Positions 9,581-18,350 of a stretch of DNA of 40,519 nt are shown piece by piece. This DNA comes from an uncultured Gammaproteobacteria bacterium (lineage in GTDB: Bacteria; Pseudomonadota; Gammaproteobacteria; SZUA-140), in contig CALZHD010000019.1 of NCBI GenBank assembly GCA_945787155.1, positions 1 to 40,519 on the forward strand, written 5' to 3'. Every line of letters starts with the position of its first letter. Positions within the stretch are counted from its first letter, which is position 1. The position numbers and the translations under genes were made by a program. Below the pieces are notes generated by a model. The model had not been told where the DNA came from and did no database searches. It was given only the letters and a program-made list of their open reading frames with translations.

Positions 9581-9718
9581 ATAAATAAATCATGGGAAAT
9601 TGGGGGGTTTCCTACCCAGTTACAGCGATTCCTGAGTAAGAATATCAACAATTCTGCCGATAAAGTTCTAAACGAATTAAAACTAGTACAACTACCAAAG
9701 TGAACTGGGTAGTGAAAG
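9581..9718. other. Leader of the EAL gene with a long-range inverted repeat
   Basis: CTACCCAGTT near 9611-9622 is repeated in inverted form as AACTGGGTAG near 9704-9713, about 85 bases apart, just before the EAL start. A short open frame crosses from the MITE into this stretch but has no ribosome site or recognisable product. The promoter of the EAL gene must lie here or inside the MITE. Confidence 0.3.
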
Positions 9719-11026
9719 ATGGGGCTTTATATGAACAAGGAACAACAAGATAACGACTATATCTCGGTTCAGATTCATAAAAATTTTTATCATGACAGTC
9801 GTCTTGAGACCGCAACGCTGGTTAAAGAGTACGCGTATGTTGAGTCGATGCTGATTAAGTCTGGCTATCTTGCATGCCTGACCATTCAGATTGACCAGTT
9901 AAAGCAGATTGAATATCAATACGGAAGCATGGTGCACTATGATCTGCTGGGTAAGACAGCAGACCTGCTTAAGGAAATGAAACACGCTGACTTTCGCGAT
10001 GACGACATTTTGATGATTGACTTATTGGATCAAGACACCTTCGTTATCTTTTTTTCAGCGCCAAGAAACAAAGAAACGATACTGCTCGACCATCTCGAAG
10101 AGATTGAACTCCGAACACGAAAGCACATCGAACAACAAATTTTCGATCTATTTTACCCCTACACTAAACACCTTTCAAAAGTTGGGATTGGTTACGCGCT
10201 GATTGTGCAAAATCCCATGATCAATAATATGCGATTGATTATGCAGCTTGTTTCCAGTTCAAAAAAAATGGGCGAGTTTTCAGCTGCCAAACACGAATAT
10301 CAAAGCAAATATGGGTTACAGAGAATCATTATAGAAGAAAGTCTCGCAACAGTTTTTCAACCGATTGTTGATATGCAAACCCTCGATATCCTCGGCTACG
10401 AAGCGCTCTCACGCGGCCCGCAAGATACTGAATTCGCATGCCCGACAATACTATTTATTCTGGCATCAAATTTTGGACTGTCATTTGAACTCGATTCTTT
10501 ATGCCGAAAAAAGGCGTTCGATGCGATTAAAAATTTGAACACAGACAAAAAGATTTTCGTCAATACACTGGCCATCACCATTCATGACCCAGAGTTTAGA
10601 GGTAAATACCTGGAAGAGCTGCTTGCAGATATAAAAATTAAACCTGAAAATGTGATTTTCGAAATTAACGAAAAAATGGCGATTGATAATTACGACCTGT
10701 TTCGCTCCGCATTAAAAGATTATTCCAATGATGATATCGGCGCCGGCTATTCTGATCTGGAAAGAATTATGGAGCTGCATCCTGGTTTTATGAAGATTGA
10801 TATTTCACTGGTCAGAAATGTAAATGAGAGCTACATCAAGCAGCAGTTGATCAAGGCGATGGTAAATCTGGCCAGTAATTTGAGTTCTAATGTGATCGCT
10901 GAAGGTATTGAGACCAAAGAAGAATACGAAATACTTAAATCGTTCGGTGTCAAGTATGGACAGGGATTTTTATTTGGCCATCCAGAGTCGACGCTTAAAC
11001 CTGCCGACACAAGTTTTCTTGAATAA
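9719..11026 (+). CDS. EAL-domain protein (c-di-GMP phosphodiesterase family) with a shortened barrel strand
   Basis: This 435-aa protein has an N-terminal domain (about 30-195) resembling a degenerate GGDEF fold without the GGDEF motif, and a C-terminal EAL domain (about 200-425). EAL domains hydrolyse c-di-GMP. Visible catalytic residues are Glu228 (EAL), Asn282, Glu315, Asp338-Asp339 (DDIGAGYSDL), Lys359, Glu395 and Gln415. However, the segment before the Asp pair reads FRSALKDYSNDDIGAGYS. About eight or nine residues of the usual loop and beta strand (typically ...GFRIAIDD) are missing, which may disturb the metal site. No signal or TM segment is seen. The start could instead be the ATG at 9731. 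It is divergent from the MshEN-motif ATPase. Confidence 0.88.
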   Translation: MGLYMNKEQQDNDYISVQIHKNFYHDSRLETATLVKEYAYVESMLIKSGYLACLTIQIDQLKQIEYQYGSMVHYDLLGKTADLLKEMKHADFRDDDILMIDLLDQDTFVIFFSAPRNKETILLDHLEEIELRTRKHIEQQIFDLFYPYTKHLSKVGIGYALIVQNPMINNMRLIMQLVSSSKKMGEFSAAKHEYQSKYGLQRIIIEESLATVFQPIVDMQTLDILGYEALSRGPQDTEFACPTILFILASNFGLSFELDSLCRKKAFDAIKNLNTDKKIFVNTLAITIHDPEFRGKYLEELLADIKIKPENVIFEINEKMAIDNYDLFRSALKDYSNDDIGAGYSDLERIMELHPGFMKIDISLVRNVNESYIKQQLIKAMVNLASNLSSNVIAEGIETKEEYEILKSFGVKYGQGFLFGHPESTLKPADTSFLE

Positions 11027-11065
11027 TAAGAAAAAAGGGCTATATACCACCCCAATCTGCTCCCA

Positions 11066-11872
11066 CTAATTCCACACTGCCCCTGGCACCTCCATAATCT
11101 CCGCCCTTGTTTGCGCTCCATTTACGTAAATTTCGAAACTATAAGTCTCATTGGGTGCGAGCGACACACCATCGTCATTAGTAAAATCCCAATAGAGGCG
11201 GAACTGGCCACTCGGCAGTGCTGCATCAAGTAGCGTCTTCACCTTCTGTCTGGAGGCGTCGTATATATCTATTTTTGCAGTACCGGGCAGAGGTAATGCG
11301 AAGACAATTCTTGATGATGGATACGAAATTTGAAACAGATCGGTCAGAGAGATCCGTTTTAACTCCTCAACGATTTCTGTATCACTAAGCCCTGGGAATC
11401 TTTTTTTAAGATACTGGTACGCAAACTGATGCTCATTTTTTGTCTGTTGAGGAACGGCATGAAGCAGTCTCTCAATGGATCTATTCACACCACCCGACTG
11501 AGATCCAGCATGACTATCTAAATTTTTCACCAAATCCTGAAGGAGTTTTAAGGTTCTTTTAGTTCTGCCACGCCAGACAATCTCTTCGGTAATGAACTTA
11601 CCCAGTGAGTCGTCAATGCTGGTGTAGTAATCAGAACTCTCCTTCATCTTTACAGCGATCTCACGCTGTAGTTCATCCATATCATTGTTATCTGCCGATA
11701 TTGATGCTGTCGTCGTGATCACCAACCCCTTAACCTTGTCAGCTGGCTGCAACCACGCAGGGAGTGCGAAGTCATATTTCACATAAAGAAAGGTCAGAAC
11801 AACACCGATGACCAGTCCAAACAACAAGCCACCACCACCGGAATGATTACCATCGCGTTTGTCAGCCGACAT
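11066..11872 (-). CDS. Single-pass membrane protein with a C-terminal FlgD-like Ig domain
   Basis: This 268-aa protein has a short Gly-rich cytoplasmic start, one TM helix (about residues 18-37, GLVIGVVLTFLYVKY), a coiled helical middle region and a C-terminal beta domain (about 195-262). The pattern KIDIYDASRQKVKTLLDA...GQFRLYWDFTNDDGVSL...YSFEIYVNG is that of FlgD-type Ig domains. ATG 11872 is chosen because GGAGAGG lies six bases upstream; a longer frame to 11908 lacks such a site. It lies 92 bases downstream of smc on the same strand, where many gammaproteobacteria carry zipA. It resembles ZipA only in having an N-terminal anchor. Function is unknown. Confidence 0.75.
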   Translation of the reverse strand: MSADKRDGNHSGGGGLLFGLVIGVVLTFLYVKYDFALPAWLQPADKVKGLVITTTASISADNNDMDELQREIAVKMKESSDYYTSIDDSLGKFITEEIVWRGRTKRTLKLLQDLVKNLDSHAGSQSGGVNRSIERLLHAVPQQTKNEHQFAYQYLKKRFPGLSDTEIVEELKRISLTDLFQISYPSSRIVFALPLPGTAKIDIYDASRQKVKTLLDAALPSGQFRLYWDFTNDDGVSLAPNETYSFEIYVNGAQTRAEIMEVPGAVWN

Positions 11873-11964
11873 AAGCACCTCTCCGAAATTGAATGCTTCT
11901 ATCTTCAACCGAAGCTGAAGCGCGAGAAGACTACCCTCAAAAAAGCGCCGCTAGAAAGGCAGTG

Positions 11965-14900
11965 CTAGACCGCGACCAGCTCCATCGCTTCTGCCACATC
12001 GACTGCCACCAGGCGCGATACCCCCGGCTCATGCATCGTCACACCGACGAGCTGATTGGAGATCTCCATCGTAATCTTGTTATGGGTGATGAAGATAAAC
12101 TGCACCCGGTCGGACATCTCTTTGACCATCTGGCTAAAACGGATGGTGTTGTTATCATCGAGTGGCGCATCGACCTCATCGAGGATACAGAACGGTGCCG
12201 GGTTCAGCTCGAAGATCGCAAAGACCATCGCCACCGCGGTCAGGGCCTTTTCGCCACCTGAGAGCAGATGAATACTGCTGTTACGTTTGCCCGGCGGATG
12301 AGCCATGATGGTAACACCCGCTTCGAGGACATCATCACTGGTCATCTCCAGCCGTGCACTGCCACCCCCAAAGAGGCGTGGAAAAAGCTCCTGCAGCTTG
12401 TCGTTAACCTTCTCAAAGGTATCTTTAAAACGGGTACGCGTCTCATGATCAATCTTGCGAATCGCGCTCTCCAGTGTCTCCAGAGCCTCATTGAGATCGA
12501 CAAGTTGTGCGTCTAGATAGGTCTTGCGCTCCGACTGCTCGGTGTACTCCTCAATCGCGGCAAGATTGATCGCGCCCAGACGCTGGATGCGTCGCTCCAT
12601 CTCTTCAGCCTGTTTCGCCCACTCGGCCTCATTGGCCTCTTGCGGCATCTCGGCGATCAACTGCTCCAGCGTATATTGTGATTCGTCGATCTGCTCCTGC
12701 AACGTCTCACGACGCACCTTGATCTCCTGCCACGCCATGCGCATCTGTTCCAACTCACTGCGAATCACCTGCACCTGCTGCTCGATCTCGCTACGACGTC
12801 CACCGAGCTGACGCAGCTCATGGTCGCACGCCTCCACCTGACGACGCACCTCGGCCAACTCGCCTTCGACCAACAGCCGCTTCTCCAGAAATTCTTCCAG
12901 CTCAAGCTTACCCGACTCAAGCGGTTCGACCCCCTCTTCCAGCGCCGTGGTCAGCTCTTCGCGGCGACGCTCCATGTGGCCCATCTGACGCTGCATACGC
13001 TCGGAATTGCTCGTCAAGGTGCCCAGCTGGGTGCGCATTGAATCAATCCTCAGCATAAATTCACGCGCGGTATCACGATCTGTTTGCGCCTGTTGGCGAC
13101 GCTCATCGAGCAACGCACTCAATGCTTCGCGCTGTTCGCCAAAGGCACTGCGCTGCAGCTGATGTTCGGCCATCTCGGCCATCACCAACTCAAGCCCTTC
13201 GCGCGCAATCACCAGCTCTTCGCTGCCCTTCTCACTATGCTCACGAATCTCTTCAATCTCTTCCAGCAGACGATGCTTTCTCGCCTCAATCTGTTCCAGA
13301 CGGGCATTTCTGCTACTCAACTGCGAACGCACTTCAGCATTTTTATGCGCCGTCTGGTTGATATTGCTCTGCAGCGTCTCGCGCTGTTCTTCAAGTGCAG
13401 CCAGTTTAAACTGCCCCTCTTCGAGCGTCTGTTCCAGTTGAGCGAGCTGCTCTTCATCATCATCTAATTTCTTGGAAACGAGCTTAAGCTCTTGTTCACG
13501 CACAAGAACACTACCTTCTTCATCGCCACCACGGACAACCCGTAACCAGTCCGGCCCCATCCAGATACCATCCCGCGTCACCACTGATTCCTGCGCCTGC
13601 AGTTGCCCACGCAACCCCAGTGCATCTTCCATCGTGTCGACCGCATAGATCCCGGAAAAGAGTCCCTCGAGTTGCCACGCGGCCTGCACCTTGCTTGCCA
13701 GTGGCGTACCGACCGAGCGGGATGTCGCGGCCGGTTTTGCCTGAGTATCAAAGACAGTCAACGAACCTTGTTGGAGCGAAGCGAGGTGATCGGTAATGCA
13801 TTCAACACCATCGACGCAGAGCGCCTCGAGGTTATGACCGAGCACGGTTTCGACCGCACGCTCCCAACCGTTGTCAACCTCAAGCGTCTCGGCAAGGCGA
13901 CGTACGCCATCAAGGTCATGCTCTTCCAGCCAGGTCGTCACTGCGCCCTGCTGCTTACCGAGTGCCGCCTTTTGCAGCGCCTCCAGTGAGGCGTGTGTTT
14001 TCTGTAATTCCTGCAGGTGACGACGCGCATCCGCCAGTGTTCTAGTCGTGCCGCTATTGCTTTCGCGTTGCTGGCTGATCTCACTCAGCAGGCCATGCAC
14101 CTCTTGCTGCAACCCTTCGAGTTGCGCACTGCTCTCGGCAGACTGCTCACTGAGGGTTGCCACCTCTTCTTTGAGGTCGCCGGCATCGAGGCCGTGATTC
14201 TCTTCTTCCAGCCGCAGCAGTCGTTTCTGCTGGCGCCCCATATCCTCTTCAAGATGAATAATACGTGTCCGTTCAACCTCAGATTGCTGGGTCTTACTGG
14301 CCACTGCACTATTAAAGGCCTCCCACTCTTCCTGCCAGCAACGTTGATTCTCTTCAACTTCACGCAACGCCTCGGTCGATAGCTTTGCCTGCGCTTCGGC
14401 CGCGTGAAACTGAGGATCGCTGGTCTCAAGCGAGGCGTTAATCTCTTCTATCTGACGCTGATCGTGCTCAAGATGAACCTTACCCTCGGTCAGGGACTGC
14501 AGCGTCTGTTCAAGCTCCAGCTGATTTTCTTCGCGTTTTTCCTGCATGTGCTGGATGGTCTGTTCAACGCGAGCGATGTCTGCACCAATACTATAAAACT
14601 GTCCCTGCACCTGATTGAAATGTTCGTTGGCTTCTGCATGATTGACGCGTTGTTTTTCGATCTCCGCCTCGGTCGCACGCTGATCCGCGATCTGTGCCTC
14701 GAGTGCGGTCTCTCGCCCCTGGATCGCCAGATCTTTTTGTTGCGCCTCACCGTCGAGTGCCTGATGCCGCAACGCCAGCAGCTGCGCCTTGATCAAGCGT
14801 TCTTCCTGCTTCATCACTTTATACTTCTCGGCGGTCTTGGCCTGACGCTGCAAAGTCTGCAGTCGTTTATCAAGTTCACCCACCAGGTCATCGATTCTAC

Positions 14901-15474
14901 TGATGTTTTCTTTAGTATGACGAATCCGGGTCTCGGTCTCGCGGCGACGTTCTTTATACTTGGAGATGCCCGCGGCCTCTTCGAGAAAAACGCGCAGATC
15001 CTCAGGCTTGGCCTCGATCAAACGCGAGATCATCCCCTGTTCAATGATTGAATAACTGCGTGGCCCAAGGCCGGTGCCAAGAAAAACATCCGTAATGTCG
15101 CGGCGGCGGCACTTACTACCGTTCAGAAAATAGCTGGATTTACCGTCACGGGTGATCTGACGTTTAACTGAAAGCTCAGCATAGTTAGCATATTCGCCAC
15201 CCAGTCTGCCCTGAGAGTTGTTAAACACCAGCTCGACCATCGCCGCGCCGACCGGTTTACGCCCTGATGAGCCATTAAAGATGACATCGGCGAGTGAGTC
15301 ACCGCGCAGATTTTTGGCTGAACTTTCGCCCATCACCCAGCGTACTGCGTCGATCACGTTTGATTTGCCACAACCATTCGGCCCAACAACACCGATCAGC
15401 TGACTAGGCATCGATAAAGTGGTGGGATCTACAAATGATTTAAAACCGGCGAGTTTAATTTTCTGCAACTGCAT
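11965..15474 (-). CDS. smc: Chromosome segregation ATPase SMC
   Basis: This 1169-aa protein is the usual length for bacterial SMC, the DNA-entrapping dimeric ATPase that works with ScpA/ScpB. The head halves are at the ends: Walker A GPNGCGKS at 31-38, the ABC signature LSGGEKAL from 1071, and Walker B CILDEVDAPLDD with Glu1100. Long coiled coils flank a hinge at roughly 495-645 with Gly-rich turns. The start MQLQKIKLAGFKSFVDPT at 15474 matches the family N terminus; an upstream TTG would add eleven residues unlike it. It is divergent from queF. Long antisense open frames inside the gene are by-products of its codon use. Confidence 0.97.
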   Translation of the reverse strand: MQLQKIKLAGFKSFVDPTTLSMPSQLIGVVGPNGCGKSNVIDAVRWVMGESSAKNLRGDSLADVIFNGSSGRKPVGAAMVELVFNNSQGRLGGEYANYAELSVKRQITRDGKSSYFLNGSKCRRRDITDVFLGTGLGPRSYSIIEQGMISRLIEAKPEDLRVFLEEAAGISKYKERRRETETRIRHTKENISRIDDLVGELDKRLQTLQRQAKTAEKYKVMKQEERLIKAQLLALRHQALDGEAQQKDLAIQGRETALEAQIADQRATEAEIEKQRVNHAEANEHFNQVQGQFYSIGADIARVEQTIQHMQEKREENQLELEQTLQSLTEGKVHLEHDQRQIEEINASLETSDPQFHAAEAQAKLSTEALREVEENQRCWQEEWEAFNSAVASKTQQSEVERTRIIHLEEDMGRQQKRLLRLEEENHGLDAGDLKEEVATLSEQSAESSAQLEGLQQEVHGLLSEISQQRESNSGTTRTLADARRHLQELQKTHASLEALQKAALGKQQGAVTTWLEEHDLDGVRRLAETLEVDNGWERAVETVLGHNLEALCVDGVECITDHLASLQQGSLTVFDTQAKPAATSRSVGTPLASKVQAAWQLEGLFSGIYAVDTMEDALGLRGQLQAQESVVTRDGIWMGPDWLRVVRGGDEEGSVLVREQELKLVSKKLDDDEEQLAQLEQTLEEGQFKLAALEEQRETLQSNINQTAHKNAEVRSQLSSRNARLEQIEARKHRLLEEIEEIREHSEKGSEELVIAREGLELVMAEMAEHQLQRSAFGEQREALSALLDERRQQAQTDRDTAREFMLRIDSMRTQLGTLTSNSERMQRQMGHMERRREELTTALEEGVEPLESGKLELEEFLEKRLLVEGELAEVRRQVEACDHELRQLGGRRSEIEQQVQVIRSELEQMRMAWQEIKVRRETLQEQIDESQYTLEQLIAEMPQEANEAEWAKQAEEMERRIQRLGAINLAAIEEYTEQSERKTYLDAQLVDLNEALETLESAIRKIDHETRTRFKDTFEKVNDKLQELFPRLFGGGSARLEMTSDDVLEAGVTIMAHPPGKRNSSIHLLSGGEKALTAVAMVFAIFELNPAPFCILDEVDAPLDDNNTIRFSQMVKEMSDRVQFIFITHNKITMEISNQLVGVTMHEPGVSRLVAVDVAEAMELVAV

Positions 15475-15717
15475 GGCAGGGGAAGATACATGATAAAGAC
15501 CACGCAAGACAAGCCTGAAATCCCTATAAATTTACGCTAAACGAGATCCGCCTTTAATTATCTGTTATTTTATGCGCTCTATTTATTTGATTTTAATTGA
15601 AGGAGTAACCCCGGGCATTGACTGCACATCAATCTAAACGAACTTTAATTTACAATTACAGTAAGTTAAATTACATTTCAAGAATTGACTGTACATTTAT
15701 GCGCCGCAATACCACCC

Positions 15718-16107
15718 ATGGCAAGCACACCCAGTAAAGCACTCGAGACCTTTGAAAACCCCAATCAGGGACGCGACTACACCATCCACATTAGCATTCC
15801 GGAATTCACCTGCCTCTGCCCCAAGACCGGCCAGCCCGATTTCGCGACCATCAATATCGACTACGTTCCCGACAGAAACTGCATCGAGTTAAAGGCGCTG
15901 AAGATGTACATCTGGTCCTTCCGCGATGAAGGCGCGTTCCATGAGGCGGTCACCAACCAGATGCTGAGCGATTTTGTCGCCGCCTGTGACCCACGCTTCA
16001 TGCGCGTCACCGCTGAGTTCAATGTGCGCGGCGGCGTCTACACCAACGTCGTTGCCGAGCATCGCAACCCGGACTGGATCGCACCCGAACCCGTTCATCT
16101 GCCGTAA
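15718..16107 (+). CDS. queF: NADPH-dependent 7-cyano-7-deazaguanine reductase QueF
   Basis: QueF reduces preQ0 to preQ1 in queuosine biosynthesis. The 129-aa protein is a short, type I (unimodular) QueF of the T-fold family. The catalytic Cys34 is in [13 protein letters not shown], with Asp41 seven residues later. The NADPH-binding motif is [13 protein letters not shown] (57-69), and His75-Glu76 lie in GAFHE, the substrate-binding Glu. ATG 15718 is chosen because [12 protein letters not shown] matches family N termini, although its ribosome site is weak. An upstream TTG at 15685 is an alternative. I saw no preQ1 riboswitch upstream. The sugar kinase gene begins 44 bases downstream. Confidence 0.95.
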   Translation: MASTPSKALETFENPNQGRDYTIHISIPEFTCLCPKTGQPDFATINIDYVPDRNCIELKALKMYIWSFRDEGAFHEAVTNQMLSDFVAACDPRFMRVTAEFNVRGGVYTNVVAEHRNPDWIAPEPVHLP

Positions 16108-16151
16108 GCGCGACGACAGCGAACCCGCCCGGCCCAATCGAATCACACACT

Positions 16152-17453
16152 ATGGCGCTCTATCTAGGCATCGATGTCGGCACCAGCGGTTGTCGTGCCG
16201 TCGTCATCGACACACAGGGGAAGCAGGTGGCAGCGTACCATGTCGCGATGATCGCACCCGAGCAGCATGGCGTGCGCAGCGAGCAGAATGGCTGGATCTG
16301 GTGGAAGACGGTGTGTGAACTACTGGAAGCGCTCAGCAAAGCAGTGTCGATGGGCGAAATTGCTGCCATTGCCGTCGATGGCACCTCCGGTACGCTGCTG
16401 CTCACCGATGCGGATGGCAATCCACTGGGCAATGCGTTGATGTACAACGATGCCCGCAGTGACCACGAGGCCAGCGCCATCGCCGCTGCCGCCCCGGCAG
16501 AAAGTGGCGCGCACGGTGCAAGCTCGGCGCTGGCCAAACTGTTGTGGTTACAAAGCAACCACAGGGTATCCGGCAACGCACGACACGCCCTGCATCAGGC
16601 CGACTGGATTGCAGCACAGCTGAGCGGAACCTTCGGTATCAGTGATGAAAACAACTGTCTGAAGCTGGGCTATGATGTGATCAATCGCCGCTGGCCAGCG
16701 TGGTTTGAGTCACTTAAGTTTGAGTCACTGGGCATCGACCATTCGCTACTCCCATCGGTCACGGTGCCGGGAGAGACCATCGGCACCATCCGGCCTGAGA
16801 TCGCCAACCACCTGGGGCTATCGTTACAGACCCGTATCGTCAGCGGCACCACCGATAGCATTGCCGCCTTTCTCGCCACTGGCGCAGCAGAGATCGGTGA
16901 CGCGGTGACCTCGCTCGGCTCAACGCTGGTACTGAAGCTGCTCTCAGACAAGCCCATCTTCGCCCCGGAGTATGGCGTCTACAGCCATCGTCTGGGCGAC
17001 CGATGGCTAGTGGGCGGCGCCTCAAACTGCGGTGGTGCTACGTTATTACAGTACTTCTCAACACAACAGATGGCGACGATGACACCACAGCTCGACCCGA
17101 CCACACCCACCGGCCTCGACTACTATCCATTGCCGGCGACGGGTGAACGTTTCCCGATCAATGACCCAACGCTCACACCACGCATCACCCCGCGCCCCGC
17201 CGACGACCTGCAATTTTTTCAGGGACTACTGGAAGGGATCGCGCAAGTTGAAGCACGCGGCTATCAATTGCTGGCCGAACTGGGAGCGCCCTATCCACGG
17301 CGAGTATTAACCGTGGGTGGCGGAGCTACCAATGTACCGTGGGGCGTGATCCGTGCCAGACACCTTGATACAGAGGTCATCTCCTGTGGTGATGTACAGA
17401 CGGCCAGAGGCAGTGCGCTGTTGGCACGCTCGTATGAAAACGATGCGTCGTAA
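16152..17453 (+). CDS. FGGY-family carbohydrate kinase (D-ribulose/D-xylulose kinase-like)
   Basis: This 433-aa kinase of the FGGY/actin-like ATPase superfamily phosphorylates a sugar or polyol. Visible motifs are phosphate-1 LGIDVGTSGCRAVVID at the N terminus, VDGTSGTLLLTDADGN (about 76-91), the region with the catalytic-type Asp in SGTTDSIAAFL, phosphate-2 GDAVTSLGSTLVLK and the adenosine motif VGGGATNVPWGVIRAR. At about 430 residues it is shorter than classical xylulokinases (about 490) and resembles the short plant/cyanobacterial D-ribulose kinase group. Substrate is therefore suggested, not proven. No sugar transporter or isomerase lies nearby, which fits a housekeeping repair role. It is probably co-transcribed with queF. 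Confidence 0.85.
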   Translation: MALYLGIDVGTSGCRAVVIDTQGKQVAAYHVAMIAPEQHGVRSEQNGWIWWKTVCELLEALSKAVSMGEIAAIAVDGTSGTLLLTDADGNPLGNALMYNDARSDHEASAIAAAAPAESGAHGASSALAKLLWLQSNHRVSGNARHALHQADWIAAQLSGTFGISDENNCLKLGYDVINRRWPAWFESLKFESLGIDHSLLPSVTVPGETIGTIRPEIANHLGLSLQTRIVSGTTDSIAAFLATGAAEIGDAVTSLGSTLVLKLLSDKPIFAPEYGVYSHRLGDRWLVGGASNCGGATLLQYFSTQQMATMTPQLDPTTPTGLDYYPLPATGERFPINDPTLTPRITPRPADDLQFFQGLLEGIAQVEARGYQLLAELGAPYPRRVLTVGGGATNVPWGVIRARHLDTEVISCGDVQTARGSALLARSYENDAS

Positions 17454-17542
17454 GACTTTTGCCTCCATGCAGAAAAAATCATAAAATTACATCTCTAATC
17501 TAAAAATCACTCGCGTTTACCACACAGGCACTCATCACACAC

Positions 17543-18304
17543 ATGTTCACTCAACCTTTTATCGGCGCCTCATACCTCCTGCGCGGTTTTTTCATACTCT
17601 TTAAGCCCGGCATCAGAGGCTTTGTCATCTTGCCGATGCTGATCAATCTGATCGTCTTCAGCCTGCTCATCTGGCTCGGCATCTATCAGTTCGATATCCT
17701 GATGGAGTATGTGATGGGCAATCTGCCCGAATGGTTACAGTGGCTCGACTGGCTGTTATGGCCGCTGTTTCTGATCGCCTTTTTACTGGTGGGCTTCACC
17801 ATCAGCCTGCACCTCGCGTTGCTGATCGCAGCCCCGTTCAATGGCGTGCTGTCGGAAGCAGTGGAAAGGCACCTCGATCCTACCAGTTCGTTACCTGTCA
17901 GTAGCTGGAGCGATGTCGCCAAAGGGGTCGCGCCCGCGATCATCAGCGAAGCGGGCAAGATTGGCTATTTCATCATACGTGCAATCCCGCTCATCGTGCT
18001 GTTTTTCATTCCGCTCATCAATATCTTCGCCCCCGCGATCTGGGCCATCTTTAGCGCATGGATGCTGGCCCTCGAATATAGCGATTATCCACTGTCGAAT
18101 CACGGCCTGTTATTCAAGCAGTCCAAAGTGGTGGTCAAAGAGAAACGGCTGGTCGCCTTCGGCTTCGGCGGTGCCTCAATGTTTTGCACGCTGATTCCAT
18201 TGATCAACTTTTTCGCCATGCCGGCTGCCGTCGCCGGTGCCACGATTATGTATATGGAGCAATTTAGAGACAGTCCCAAACTCGCCATCACTCAATCTAA
18301 ATAA
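17543..18304 (+). CDS. cysZ: CysZ-family (EI24) sulfate permease
   Basis: This 253-aa integral membrane protein has long hydrophobic segments around 20-45, 65-100, 130-170 and 205-235. The family pattern includes the N-terminal GASYLLRGFFILFKPGIRGF, the middle PFNGVLSEAVE and the ending AVAGATIMYMEQF. CysZ brings sulfate into the cytoplasm for assimilation in E. coli. No cys genes are adjacent here, so the assignment is from family resemblance alone. It lies 89 bases after the sugar kinase and 46 before uppP, all on the plus strand, so an operon is possible. Confidence 0.85.
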   Translation: MFTQPFIGASYLLRGFFILFKPGIRGFVILPMLINLIVFSLLIWLGIYQFDILMEYVMGNLPEWLQWLDWLLWPLFLIAFLLVGFTISLHLALLIAAPFNGVLSEAVERHLDPTSSLPVSSWSDVAKGVAPAIISEAGKIGYFIIRAIPLIVLFFIPLINIFAPAIWAIFSAWMLALEYSDYPLSNHGLLFKQSKVVVKEKRLVAFGFGGASMFCTLIPLINFFAMPAAVAGATIMYMEQFRDSPKLAITQSK

Positions 18305-18350
18305 TAATGCAAACGCCCGATAAATTCGGACAACTTCGGATGGCTGCGTA

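Noticed and set aside
9437-9703. 88-codon open frame crossing the MITE
   Set aside because: It starts inside the mobile element, has no ribosome site and no recognisable protein; treated as chance.
11066-11872. zipA assignment from position after smc
   Set aside because: No FtsZ-binding domain; the C-terminal domain is of the FlgD Ig type.
14404-15051. Long open frame antisense to smc (215 codons), with several others across 11893-15403
   Set aside because: They mirror the coiled-coil codon pattern of smc, lack ribosome sites and show no family motif.
15508-15717. preQ1 riboswitch before queF
   Set aside because: I found no preQ1-I or -II type pseudoknot pattern; only two near-copies of ATTGACTGYACAT 66 bp apart.
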